From JACVRW01 sp963746825 (GTDB lineage: Bacteria; Actinomycetota; Thermoleophilia; Solirubrobacterales; Thermoleophilaceae): a stretch of 64,000 bases of DNA. Within the stretch, counting starts at the first letter, position 1; the number at the start of each line of letters is the position of its first letter. The stretch covers positions 248,001 to 312,000 of the forward strand of contig CAVVCU010000008.1 in the NCBI GenBank assembly GCA_963746825.1. The letters are read 5' to 3'. The notes under the pieces are model-generated. The model was not told the origin of the DNA, did no database searches, and worked only from the letters and a program-made list of their open reading frames with translations. Below are positions 8,298 through 16,524 of the stretch, in pieces. The position numbers were made by a program, and so were the translations under genes.

Positions 8298-8843
8298 GTG
8301 AGCGAGCTTCGCGTCGGCGAGATCCTGGTCCAACGCGACGAGCTCGAGCATCGCGTGCGCGAGCTGGCCGAGGAGATCTCGCGCGACTACGAGGGCAAGG
8401 ACCTGCTGCTGGTCGGAGTGCTCAAGGGCGCGGTGTTCTTCCTCTCGGACCTCATGCGCCACCTCGACGTGAACTGCGAGGTCGACTTCATGGCCGTGTC
8501 GTCCTACGGGGCGTCGACCGACTCCTCGGGCGTCGTGCGCATCCTCAAGGACCTCGACGCCCCGATCCAGGGCCGCGAGGTGCTGATCGTCGAGGACATC
8601 GTCGACTCGGGGCTCACGCTGTCCTACCTGTTTCGCATGCTCAGGGCTCGCGGGCCGGCCTCGCTGGAGGTCTGCGCGCTGCTGACCAAGCCCGAGCGCC
8701 GCGAGATCGAGATGCCGATTCGCTATGTCGGCTTCGAGATCCCCAACCGCTTCGCGATCGGCTACGGCCTCGACTTCGCTGAGCGCTACCGCAACCTGCC
8801 CTACGTGGCGGTGCTGGAGGACGAGCCCGCGGCTGCCGAATAG
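8298..8843 (+). CDS. hpt: Hypoxanthine phosphoribosyltransferase
   Basis: 181 aa. Converts hypoxanthine/guanine plus PRPP to IMP/GMP. The PRPP-binding signature VLIVEDIVDSGLTLSYL is clear (residues ~97-113), with GVLKGAVFFLSDL before it and VGFEIPNRFAIGYGLDF near the end, as in bacterial Hpt. GTG 8298 is preferred because upstream sequence holds a -10 box rather than coding. In actinobacteria hpt usually precedes ftsH, as here (78-base gap). Together with deoB and the LOG gene it completes base and pentose recovery from nucleosides. Confidence 0.96.
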   Translation: MSELRVGEILVQRDELEHRVRELAEEISRDYEGKDLLLVGVLKGAVFFLSDLMRHLDVNCEVDFMAVSSYGASTDSSGVVRILKDLDAPIQGREVLIVEDIVDSGLTLSYLFRMLRARGPASLEVCALLTKPERREIEMPIRYVGFEIPNRFAIGYGLDFAERYRNLPYVAVLEDEPAAAE

Positions 8844-8920
8844 GCAGAAGAGGGCAATACCCCACTGCTACGCTCTCGTTTCACCCTCAGAGCGCACTTT
8901 TTGAGACGAAATGTCGAGGG

Positions 8921-10921
8921 GTGCGCAGAGGACTGACAAGGACTCTCGTGAGCCGATTCTTCAAGAGCGCCGCCTTTCCCATCCTGATCGTCGTCGTCCT
9001 GGCCTTCTTCGCACAGAAGCTGATCAGCCCGGACAACCCCCAGGAAGAGCCCACCTATTCGGAGTTCCTCACGCAGGTCGAGGAGGGCAAGGTCAAGGAC
9101 GTCACGCTCAACACCAAGAACAACCGGATCGACGTCCAGCTCAACGGTGCCAAGGAGACCAAGTACCAGACCGCGTATCCGGACAACACCGAGCAGAACC
9201 TGGTCAACCAGCTGCGCGCCGAGGACATCCCGATCGACGTCAAGGCCAAGGGCGGGTCGGGCTGGATCACCGCGCTGACCTACATCCTGCCCTTCGTCAT
9301 CTTCCTGCTGTTCTGGCTGTTCATCATCAACCAGATGCAGGGCGGGGGCTCGAAGGTCATGTCCTTCGGCAAGTCGCGCGCCAAGCGAATGTCGGTCGAC
9401 GCGCCCAAGATCACGTTCCGCGACGTGGCCGGCGTCGACGAGGCGGTCGAGGAGCTCCAGGAGATCAAGGAGTTCCTGGAGAACCCCAAGAAGTTCCAGG
9501 CCCTCGGCGCGAGGATTCCCAAGGGCGTTCTGCTCTACGGCCCTCCGGGCACCGGCAAGACGCTGCTGGCGCGCGCCGTGGCCGGCGAGGCCGGCGTGCC
9601 CTTCTTCTCCATCTCGGGATCCGACTTCGTCGAGATGTTCGTGGGTGTCGGCGCCTCGCGCGTGCGTGACCTGTTCGAGCAGGCCAAGCAGAACTCGCCC
9701 TGCATCATCTTCATGGACGAGATCGACGCCGTCGGCCGTCACCGCGGGGCCGGCCTGGGCGGCGGTCACGACGAGCGCGAGCAGACTCTCAACCAGCTGT
9801 TGGTCGAGATGGACGGCTTCGAGATGAAGGACAACATCATCCTCATCGCGGCCACCAACCGGCCCGACATCCTCGATCCCGCGCTGCTGCGCCCGGGCCG
9901 CTTCGACCGCCAGATCGTGGTCGACCGCCCCGACCGCAAGGGCCGCCAGAAGATCCTCGAGGTGCACACGCGCGGCAAGCCGCTGGCCAAGGCGATCGAC
10001 CTCGACGTGCTCGCCGGGCAGACCCCCGGATTCACCGGCGCCGACCTTCAGAACCTGGTCAACGAGGCCGCACTGCTGGCCGCCCGCCAGGGAAAGCGCG
10101 AGATCGACCACCTCCAGCTGGAGGAGGGGATCATGCGCGTGATCGCGGGTCCGGAGAAGAAGACCCGTGTGATGAGCGAGAAGGAGCGCCGCATCACGGC
10201 GTTCCACGAGATGGGCCACGCCCTGGTCGCCCACTATCTGCACAACACCGATCCGGTGCACAAGATCTCCGTGATCTCTCGCGGCCAGGCGCTCGGCTAC
10301 ACGATCTCGCTGCCGACCGAGGACAAGTTCCTCACCTCGCGCGCGGAGCTCAACGACACGATGGCCATGACGCTTGGAGGCCGCGCCGCGGAGGAGATCG
10401 TGTTCGGCGAGGTCACCACCGGCGCCTCGAACGACCTCGAGAAGGTCACCGCTACGGCCAAGCAGATGGTCATGCGCTTCGGCATGTCCGAGAAGCTCGG
10501 CCCGCGCGTTTTCGGCCACGATCACGGCCAGCCCTTCCTGGGCCGCGAGTTCAGCTCCGAGCCCGACTACTCCGACGAGATCGCGCGCGAGATCGACGAC
10601 GAGATCCGGCGCATGGTCGAGGAGGCGCACCAGGCCGCCCGCGGGATCCTGGAGGAGCATCGCGAGCGCCTCGACAAGACGTCGGACATCCTGCTTCGCC
10701 GCGAGACCATCGAGCGCGAGCAGTTCGTGGAGCTGCTCGAGGGCAAGAGCGAGAACGAGGTATTCGGGCCCGACGAGCGCGCCCTGCCCGCGCCGCCGCC
10801 CCCCGCCCCGGAGGCCCCGGAGCGCAGGCCCGAGCGCGCCCCGCAGCCGCTGCCCCGGCCAGGACTGGCCGGCGGCACCGCCGAGATGCGCGGCGACTCT
10901 TCGTCGCCTGAGACGACCTAG
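8921..10921 (+). CDS. ftsH: ATP-dependent zinc metalloprotease FtsH
   Basis: 666 aa membrane protease for quality control of membrane and short-lived soluble proteins. In order: N-terminal membrane segment (~residues 16-30), extracytoplasmic domain, second membrane segment (~122-142, ITALTYILPFVIFLLFWLF), AAA+ module with Walker A GPPGTGKT and Walker B FMDEIDAVGR, SRH region RPGRFDRQ, then the zinc protease motif HEMGH (HExxH; the usual middle residue is Ala, here Met). The C-terminal ~45 residues are Pro-rich and probably disordered. The first possible start is 8921; GTG 8949 is an alternative that removes nine residues. Follows hpt as in many actinobacteria. Confidence 0.97.
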   Translation: MRRGLTRTLVSRFFKSAAFPILIVVVLAFFAQKLISPDNPQEEPTYSEFLTQVEEGKVKDVTLNTKNNRIDVQLNGAKETKYQTAYPDNTEQNLVNQLRAEDIPIDVKAKGGSGWITALTYILPFVIFLLFWLFIINQMQGGGSKVMSFGKSRAKRMSVDAPKITFRDVAGVDEAVEELQEIKEFLENPKKFQALGARIPKGVLLYGPPGTGKTLLARAVAGEAGVPFFSISGSDFVEMFVGVGASRVRDLFEQAKQNSPCIIFMDEIDAVGRHRGAGLGGGHDEREQTLNQLLVEMDGFEMKDNIILIAATNRPDILDPALLRPGRFDRQIVVDRPDRKGRQKILEVHTRGKPLAKAIDLDVLAGQTPGFTGADLQNLVNEAALLAARQGKREIDHLQLEEGIMRVIAGPEKKTRVMSEKERRITAFHEMGHALVAHYLHNTDPVHKISVISRGQALGYTISLPTEDKFLTSRAELNDTMAMTLGGRAAEEIVFGEVTTGASNDLEKVTATAKQMVMRFGMSEKLGPRVFGHDHGQPFLGREFSSEPDYSDEIAREIDDEIRRMVEEAHQAARGILEEHRERLDKTSDILLRRETIEREQFVELLEGKSENEVFGPDERALPAPPPPAPEAPERRPERAPQPLPRPGLAGGTAEMRGDSSSPETT

Positions 10922-11170
10922 CTTTCTTCGCCGTCGGTCGGGCGGGCGCGTCCGTCATCGCCCGTCCGCAGAGCCTCGCTTGACGCTCGTTCGCTCGCTC
11001 GCAAGCGGCTCGCTCTGACATGCTCTGCGGCCGGGGATGCCGACCGCGCCCGCCTGCGGCCAGCGTGGGGTACCACCCGGGGCGAACGCCGCGCGCTCAA
11101 GCTTCCGGCGTGGCGGGCGAGCAAACCGGGCATGAAGCCAAGGCCTTCGACCATCTGAGAGAGCAGGCTC
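10922..11170. other. Intergenic stretch after ftsH
   Basis: About 250 bases with no convincing gene on either strand. A GC-rich block of repeated GCTCG-type words around 10980-11020 could form weak structure, but I see no U-tailed hairpin. Confidence 0.4.
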
Positions 11171-11920
11171 TTGGCTTGGGCGGCAACCATTTCCTTCGTG
11201 CCGGAAACGCATGGGCGGGGCGCGGTATCGCTGGGAACGCCCTCGCTGCGCGTCTACTGGCCGAACGCCGAGGCACGCGCGGCCTGGGCGGACCCGCCGA
11301 ACTGGCGCCGGCCGGGGCTTGTGCTCTTCGGTGAGGATGGAGAGCCGCTCCTGGCGTTCTCGGAGACGCCCGCCCTCGACGGCGATCCCGACGACCTCGA
11401 CGTCCTGCGACGCGGGTTGGCGGCCACCTACGCCGTCCTCTCTCCCGCCGGCCCCGGTTGGGAGGAGGTGGCGCGCTGGCGAGCGCATCCCAACGACCGC
11501 GTGAAGGACGGCGAGGCGCCGTGGGTGCTCGGGGAACTGCTCGACGGCGAGGGGACGTGCAAGGCCGTGCTGACGGTGCCGCCGAGGCGTTCGCGGTCTG
11601 GCCCGATGGTCGACGGGGCGCGACTGAGCACGGTGCCCGAGGTGACGGTGGAGGAGGCGAGCGCGCCTGGGCAGCCGCGGGCGCGGGGCTGGCGCAGGTG
11701 GCTGCAGCCCGACGCAACGTCCTGGATCGTCTCCGGGCGCACTGGGCGAGGCTTCGCGCGAGCGGAGCCGGGCGACGCCGCATCGCGACGGCCGTTTCCC
11801 GGCCCGTGGTCGGGGCGCCTGGAGCTCGAATGGCCGGCGAGACCCACGCGCGAGGAGCAGATCGTCGCTCTCCACTTAGCCGACGCGTGGCTGCGCTGGG
11901 AGGCCGAGTGGCGTAGTTAG
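11171..11920 (+). CDS. Hypothetical protein, 249 aa
   Basis: TTG start at 11171 assumed; no better start is visible. Rich in Trp and acidic residues (for example LRVYWPN and WADPPNWRRPG), with no signal peptide, membrane segment or motif I recognise. The middle part (~150-200) is basic and less protein-like, so a frame error inside is possible. It converges on and slightly overlaps the VOC gene. Real coding is likely for the first ~110 residues; function unknown. Confidence 0.45.
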   Translation: MAWAATISFVPETHGRGAVSLGTPSLRVYWPNAEARAAWADPPNWRRPGLVLFGEDGEPLLAFSETPALDGDPDDLDVLRRGLAATYAVLSPAGPGWEEVARWRAHPNDRVKDGEAPWVLGELLDGEGTCKAVLTVPPRRSRSGPMVDGARLSTVPEVTVEEASAPGQPRARGWRRWLQPDATSWIVSGRTGRGFARAEPGDAASRRPFPGPWSGRLELEWPARPTREEQIVALHLADAWLRWEAEWRS

Positions 11921-12309
11921 CCGCCGGGCTGCGGGTGAAGTCCTCCAGCGGACTGGGGTGGCGCGGCTCGTAGAGACCCATCTCGCCGGCGCCCGGGACC
12001 TTGAAGCGCGTCACGAGGCCGTACCCCTCGTCGGTGACGGGCGCCACGAACTCCACCCCTTTGGCCTCCAGGTCCGCGACGGTGCCATTGATGTCGTGGC
12101 ACATCAGGAAGAGGAGGTGCCGCTCCGGCGTCGAGGCCCCAGCCGGATCCCGGATGAAAGGCAAGCTCGGCCGGCGGCAACGCGAAGATCAGCCAGCCCT
12201 CGCCCGCATCGACCGCGTCCAACTCGAGCACGTCGCGCACGAACTCGCGGGCCGCCTCGGCGTCCTCGGCGAAGACGATTGCGTGGGCTCCGGCGATTCC
12301 CGACGTCAT
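11917..12309 (-). CDS. VOC/glyoxalase-superfamily protein, with a suspected 1-base insertion
   Basis: Starts at ATG 12309 (MTSGIAGAHAIVFAEDAEAAREF), with a TACCGT box ending 6 nt upstream (12316-12321), so probably leaderless. The βαβββ pattern of the VOC fold is seen in two frames: LELDAVDAGEGWLIFALPP, then after dropping one base near 12150 RHLLFLMCHDI, FVAPVTDEGYGLVTRFKVPG and MGLYEPRHP. The protein would be ~120-130 aa. The exact 3' end is unclear because the second frame stays open beyond 11917. Substrate unknown; the family includes glyoxalases, dioxygenases and bleomycin-binding proteins. Confidence 0.7.
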   Translation of the reverse strand: MTSGIAGAHAIVFAEDAEAAREFVRDVLELDAVDAGEGWLIFALPPAELAFHPGSGWGLDAGAAPPLPDVPRHQWHRRGPGGQRGGVRGARHRRGVRPRDALQGPGRRRDGSLRAAPPQSAGGLHPQPGG

Positions 12310-12379
12310 CCGATTACGGTACCGCCAGTCGCTGGCGCCGGTCTTGGCGGCCCGGTAGCGTGCGCCGCAGAGGGCGCGA

Positions 12380-13127
12380 ATGGATGAGCGCGACAAGCCG
12401 GCTCGCGGGCCGCTCGGCGGCTGTGGCCGCCTGCTCGTGGCGGCGGCAGTTGCGGTGCTGGGGTTGGGCACGCTCGGTGCCGGCGCCGTCGGCGCGGCTG
12501 ACTATCCGGTCGCCGTGACCTCCAACGAGTTCACGCCCGAGGACCTGACGATCGCGGCCGGCGACACGGTGATCTGGACCAACACCCAGGGCCAGCACAA
12601 CGTGGTGTTCGAAGACGGCCGCTTCACGCAGCCCCCCAGGTCCTACGAACCCTTCCTGGACGCGCCAGCGAGCCTTCACCACCGCCGGCGCATTCCCCTA
12701 CTTCTGCGCGCTGCATGACGGCATGACCGGCATCGTGCGCGTGGCCGCCGGCGTGCCGCTGCCCCCACCCGGATTCCCGCCGCCCGCCCCCGGCCCCGCT
12801 CCGCCGCCCGGCGGCGAGCTGCCCGGGCTCAAGGTGACGCTGAAGCTAAGCGACTCGACACCGCGCGCCGGCCGCCGCATCCGGCTTTTCGGCACGGTCC
12901 GCCCCCAGCAGGACGGCCGCACCGTCCAGATCCAGCGGCGCACCAAGACCGGGAAGTTCACGACGGTGGCCACCGCTCGCCTCAGCGGCGACGGCGCCCA
13001 GTCCGCCTACTCCCGGCGGCTGCGAGTGGGGCGCGATTCCGCCTTCCGCGCCCGGGTTCCCGGCGATGCCGCGCATGCCGCGTCGGTCAGCACGACGAAG
13101 CGGGTCGATGTGCGTAGTCCCGCTTAG
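12380..13127 (+). CDS. Secreted cupredoxin (plastocyanin-like) with C-terminal β-domain, suspected 1-base insertion
   Basis: The ATG at 12380 gives an N-terminal signal sequence (LLVAAAVAVLGLGTLGAGAVGAA). The cupredoxin domain follows with the type-1 copper ligands GQHNVVF (His), YFCALHDGM (Cys, His, Met). The frame changes between PRSYEPF and FTTAGAFPYFC; removing one C near 12656 joins them (PFWTRQRAFTTAG). After a Pro-rich linker (~130-150) comes a ~95-residue β-rich domain with RIRLFGTVRPQQDGRTVQIQ, of a kind often attached to secreted proteins in this lineage as I recall. Likely an exported electron carrier or copper-binding protein. Confidence 0.82.
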
Positions 13128-13547
13128 GTCGGCGCGCCGGGTGCGAATCCCGGCTTCCACGCCGCCCAGCGCTCGGCGAGCTTGCCGTCCGCGACGCGGA
13201 AGATCACGATCGCCGACAGCTCGACGCGCTCCCCGGTGGGCGGCCGGCCGAACATCGGGCCGGTGTTGGTGCCGCGCATCGTCCAGCGGATCGTGACGCG
13301 ATCGCCCTGGGCGACCAGGTCGTGGATGGTGAACTCGAGGTCGGGATGCGCGCCGTGCATCGTGGACACCACGTACTCGGGTCCCTCCGTGCCCGGGCGG
13401 CTGCCCGGGCAGGGGATCGTGGTCGACCCAATCCGGGGCCACCAGGCCGCGCATCGCCGCGGGGTCCCCGCCCGGGATCACCTCCTCGAAGATCCGGCGG
13501 ATCAGGGCCGTGTTGGCTTCGAGCGTCGAGCTGTCGGTCACGGTCAT
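13124..13547 (-). CDS. SnoaL-like (ester cyclase/NTF2-fold) protein, suspected 1-base insertion
   Basis: Starts at ATG 13547 (MTVTDSSTLEANTALIRRIFEEVI) overlapping the stop of the NmrA-like gene by 4 bases. After PLPGQPPG the frame changes; removing one base of a C/G run near 13393 gives PPGTEGPEYVVSTMHGAHPDLEFTI and on to MRGTNTGPMFGRPPTGE, a standard SnoaL-like ester cyclase layout of ~140 aa. SnoaL-like proteins are small α+β barrels that act in polyketide cyclisation or as uncharacterised hydrolases. It is the second gene of a minus-strand pair controlled from the PadR intergenic region. Confidence 0.8.
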
Positions 13548-14422
13548 CGGCCCGCCCCCACCGCGGCCGGCGCGAACAGGTGGGCGTGGTCGTGCGCGAA
13601 CGAGGCGAAGTCGCGCGCCGGGCTGCCGGTGAGCTCCTCCACCGTCGGCGTGACCTGCCGGCCCACGCCCTGGCGCAGCATCACGAACACCTGGACGATC
13701 TGCTCGGCGACGAACTCGGGAAGGCCTCCTTCGGTCATCGCCTGCTTCGCGCCCTCGTCGGGAACGTGGATGAACTCGACCTCGCGGCCGGTCGCCGCGG
13801 CGAGCTCGGCCGCCGCCCGCTCGTAGGTGATCGCCTCGGGCCCGGTGAGCACGTGGGTCTTGCCGTCGTGGCCGGGGCTGGTGAGCACCGCCGCTGCCGC
13901 CGCCCCTACGTCGCGGGGATCGATCATCGCGATCCGAGCCTCGCCCGCCGGTGCGAACAGGCGGCCCTCGTGTGCGACCTGATCGGCGCCGGCGAGCACG
14001 TTCGACATGAACGCGTTGGCCCGGAGGATCGTGGTGGCGACCCCCGAGGCCCTCAGGTGCTGCTCGATTTGGCCGTGCCAGCTCCAGAAGGCGACCGGCG
14101 CTCCCGGCTGGGCCACGATCGAGGAGAGCTTGACGATGCGGCGGACGCCGGTGGCGGCGGCCATGTCGATCGCGTCCATCTCCCACGCGACGCGGCGTGG
14201 ATCGTCGGCGCCGGACAGGAACAGCGTCTCCACTCCATCCAAGGCGGCGCGCAGCGTGTCGGGCTTCGCGAAGTCGCCCGGCGCCAGCTCGGCTGAGTCG
14301 CCGAAGAGGCCCTCGGCCTTGATCGGATCGCGCACGAAGGCCCGGACGGGCTGTCCCCTCTCCAGCAGCGCTCGCACCACCTCCGCGCCCGCGTGCCCCG
14401 TTGCTCCGGTGACCAAGATCAT
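13544..14422 (-). CDS. NmrA/QorB-like NAD(P)-binding protein
   Basis: 292 aa atypical short-chain dehydrogenase. N-terminal dinucleotide motif MILVTGATGHAGAEVV (GxxGxxG), then AFVRDP and IVKLSSIVAQ; the Tyr/Lys pair of classical SDRs is not obvious, as usual for NmrA-like redox sensors or quinone reductases. Preceded by a strong Shine-Dalgarno (GGAAGGAG, 7 nt before ATG). Divergent from padR, with tandem operators between them, so probably PadR-controlled and induced together with the SnoaL-like gene. Confidence 0.85.
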   Translation of the reverse strand: MILVTGATGHAGAEVVRALLERGQPVRAFVRDPIKAEGLFGDSAELAPGDFAKPDTLRAALDGVETLFLSGADDPRRVAWEMDAIDMAAATGVRRIVKLSSIVAQPGAPVAFWSWHGQIEQHLRASGVATTILRANAFMSNVLAGADQVAHEGRLFAPAGEARIAMIDPRDVGAAAAAVLTSPGHDGKTHVLTGPEAITYERAAAELAAATGREVEFIHVPDEGAKQAMTEGGLPEFVAEQIVQVFVMLRQGVGRQVTPTVEELTGSPARDFASFAHDHAHLFAPAAVGAGR

Positions 14423-14444
14423 CGACGACTCCTTCCGTGGGTTA

Positions 14445-14482
14445 ACTATGAACCAGAGTTATACACTATGTTCCAGAGTTAT
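14445..14482. promoter_or_regulatory. Tandem PadR-type operators between divergent genes
   Basis: Two 18-bp copies ACTATGaaCCAGAGTTAT (14445-14462) and ACTATGttCCAGAGTTAT (14465-14482), exactly 20 bp apart. Each is an inverted repeat ACTnTG-N3-CAnAGT. TATGTT (14467-14472) could serve as the padR -10, 8 nt before the ATG at 14481. The spacing of two helical turns suits co-operative binding of two dimers on one face. Confidence 0.75.
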
Positions 14483-15008
14483 GGCGCACGATGAGCTGAG
14501 CCTCTTCTCCTACGAGATCCTCGGTCTGGTGGGAAGCACCGGCGCGGGGCCCCACGACCTCAGGGCCATGGTCCGTCGTGGACGGGTTCTCGACTGGGCG
14601 GGCGAGAGCCAGTACTACGCCGAGCCCAAGCGATTGGCCCGGCTCGGCTACCTGGAGGCGCGAAAGGAGCCGGGCAAGACCCGCGAGCGCACCGTGTACA
14701 CGCTCACCGACAAGGGCCTCGAGGCGTTACGCGAGTGGGCCCGGACTCCCGTCCGGTTCACGCCGATCAAGAGCGAGGCGCTGCTGCGCCTGCTGATCGC
14801 CGATCTCGTGGGCGAGGCCGCCACCCGCGAGAGCATCGCGACGCTGCGGGAGGACATCGCGGACCTCTCCTCGAGGGTTGCTGAGAGCGAGGCGGCGGCG
14901 AGGGCGCTGCCGCACCGCGCCAAGTATCTCCTGATCGTCACCGGCTTCATGCGTGGCCTGCTCGACCTTCACCTCCAGCTGGTGGACGACGTCGAACGCG
15001 AGCTGTAA
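14481..15008 (+). CDS. PadR-family transcriptional regulator
   Basis: 175 aa. N-terminal winged helix (LFSYEILGLVGSTGAGPHDLRAM, wing ESQYYAEPKRLARLGYLEARKE then TVYTLTDKGLEALREW), followed by a C-terminal helical dimerisation domain (residues ~95-175), the PadR-s1/Vir layout. The start overlaps the second operator copy, as expected for autoregulation. It lies 39 bases before an MFS exporter in the same direction and divergent from the NmrA/SnoaL pair, a common arrangement for drug- or phenolic-responsive control. Confidence 0.9.
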   Translation: MAHDELSLFSYEILGLVGSTGAGPHDLRAMVRRGRVLDWAGESQYYAEPKRLARLGYLEARKEPGKTRERTVYTLTDKGLEALREWARTPVRFTPIKSEALLRLLIADLVGEAATRESIATLREDIADLSSRVAESEAAARALPHRAKYLLIVTGFMRGLLDLHLQLVDDVEREL

Positions 15009-15047
15009 TTTGAGCGCCTTGCGAATTCGAGCCGACAGGACCCGAAC

Positions 15048-16521
15048 ATGACCACCACCGAAAGCGGCCGCCGGGCCCGCACGAGCCCCGACAGCCTGAA
15101 CGACCGCACGCGCTGGCTGGCGCTCTACGTGCTCTGCCTGGGCGACGTGCTGATCGTGCTCGACTCCACGATCGTCAACGTCGCCCTGCCCTCCATCCAG
15201 GCCGACCTCGGGTTCTCCGACGCTTCGCTCGCCTGGGTGGTCAACGCCTACCTGCTCACCTTCGGCGGCTTCCTGCTGCTCGGCGGGCGCCTGAGCGACC
15301 TGTATCGGGCGCCGGAGGCTGCTCCTCATCGGCCTGGCGCTCTTCACCCTCACATCGCTCGCCTGCGGTCTGGCCGGCTCGCAGGAGTTCCTGGTGGTTG
15401 CCCGCGCCGTGCAGGGTTTCGGCGGCGCCATCGTCTCGGTGGTCGCCCTTTCGCTGATCATGACCATCTTCACCGAGCCCGCCGACCGGGCCAAGGCGAT
15501 GGGCATCTTCAGCTTCGTCCTCTCCGGAGGGGCCACGGCCGGTGTGCTGCTGGGCGGCGTCCTCACCGACCTGCTCACGTGGAACTGGATCTTCCTGGTG
15601 AACCTCCCCGTCGGCATCGCGGTGTTCGTGCTGGCCCTCAGGCTGCTGCCCAACGATCGCCCCGACGCCGAGGACCGCCGGCTCGACCTCGGCGGGGCGA
15701 TCACGGTCACCGCCGCGGTCATGCTCGGCACCTACGCGGTGATCAACGGCAACGACAACGGCTGGACTTCGGCCGAGACCCTGGGCCTGCTCGCGGCCGC
15801 GGCGGCACTGCTCGTCGGCTTCCTGGTGATCGAGTCGCGCGTCGGGTCGCCGCTGATGCCGCTCGGCCTGTTCCGGCTGCGGAACATCCGGGTGGCGAAC
15901 ATCGTGGGCGTCCTGCTGGCCGCCTCGATGTTCGGATGGTTCTTCCTGTCCGCGCTGTACCTGCAGCTGGTGCTCGGCTACAGCCCGCTGGAGGTCGGCC
16001 TCGCGTATCTGCCCTCGACGCTCATCATGGCCGCCGGCTCGATCGCGCTGTCCGACCGCCTGGTCATGCGCTTCGGCGTGAAGGTGCCAATCGTGTTCGG
16101 CCTCTCGTGCTTTGCCCTCGGCCTCCTGTGGTTCGCGCGCATACCCGTCGACGGCAACTTCGCCGTCGACGTGCTGCCCGGCATGATCGTCATGGGCATC
16201 GGCGGCGGCATCACCTTCAACCCGCTCCTGCTCGCCGCGATGGGCGACGTCGCTCCGGAAGAGAGCGGCCTCGCGTCGGGAATCGTGAACACCGCGTTCA
16301 TGATGGGCGGAGCGCTCGGCCTCGCGGTGCTGGTCAGCGTCGCCGACTCGCGCACCAGCAGCCTCCGGGATGCCGGCGACGCCGTGGTCGACGCGCTCAC
16401 CGGCGGCTACCACGCCGGATTCCTGGTGGCGGCGGCGTTTGCCGTGATCGGAGCGCTCGGCGCCCTGCTGCTGCGTCCCGTGTCGCCACCCCCGCAGGAG
16501 CCGGAGGCGGCCGAGGGCTGA
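15048..16521 (+). CDS. MFS transporter, DHA2 (EmrB/QacA-like), suspected 1-base insertion
   Basis: About 490 aa with 14 expected membrane segments. The N-terminal part contains the family motif DSTIVNVALPSIQADLGFS and GGFLLLGGRLSDLY, then the frame shifts; dropping one base near 15306 gives SDLYGRRRLLLIGLALFTLTSLACG, the conserved loop 2-3 motif, and joins to ARAVQGFGGAIVSVVALSLI. The remainder is intact to the TGA at 16521. A drug or metabolite proton antiporter in the inner membrane, probably controlled by the adjacent PadR protein. Confidence 0.9.
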
Positions 16522-16524
16522 CGC

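Noticed and set aside
13136..13162. GGTGCGAATCCCGGCTTCC, which looks like the T-loop of a tRNA.
   Set aside because: It is the coding end of the SnoaL-like gene on the minus strand (KPGFAPG), and no acceptor, D- or anticodon arm can be built around it.
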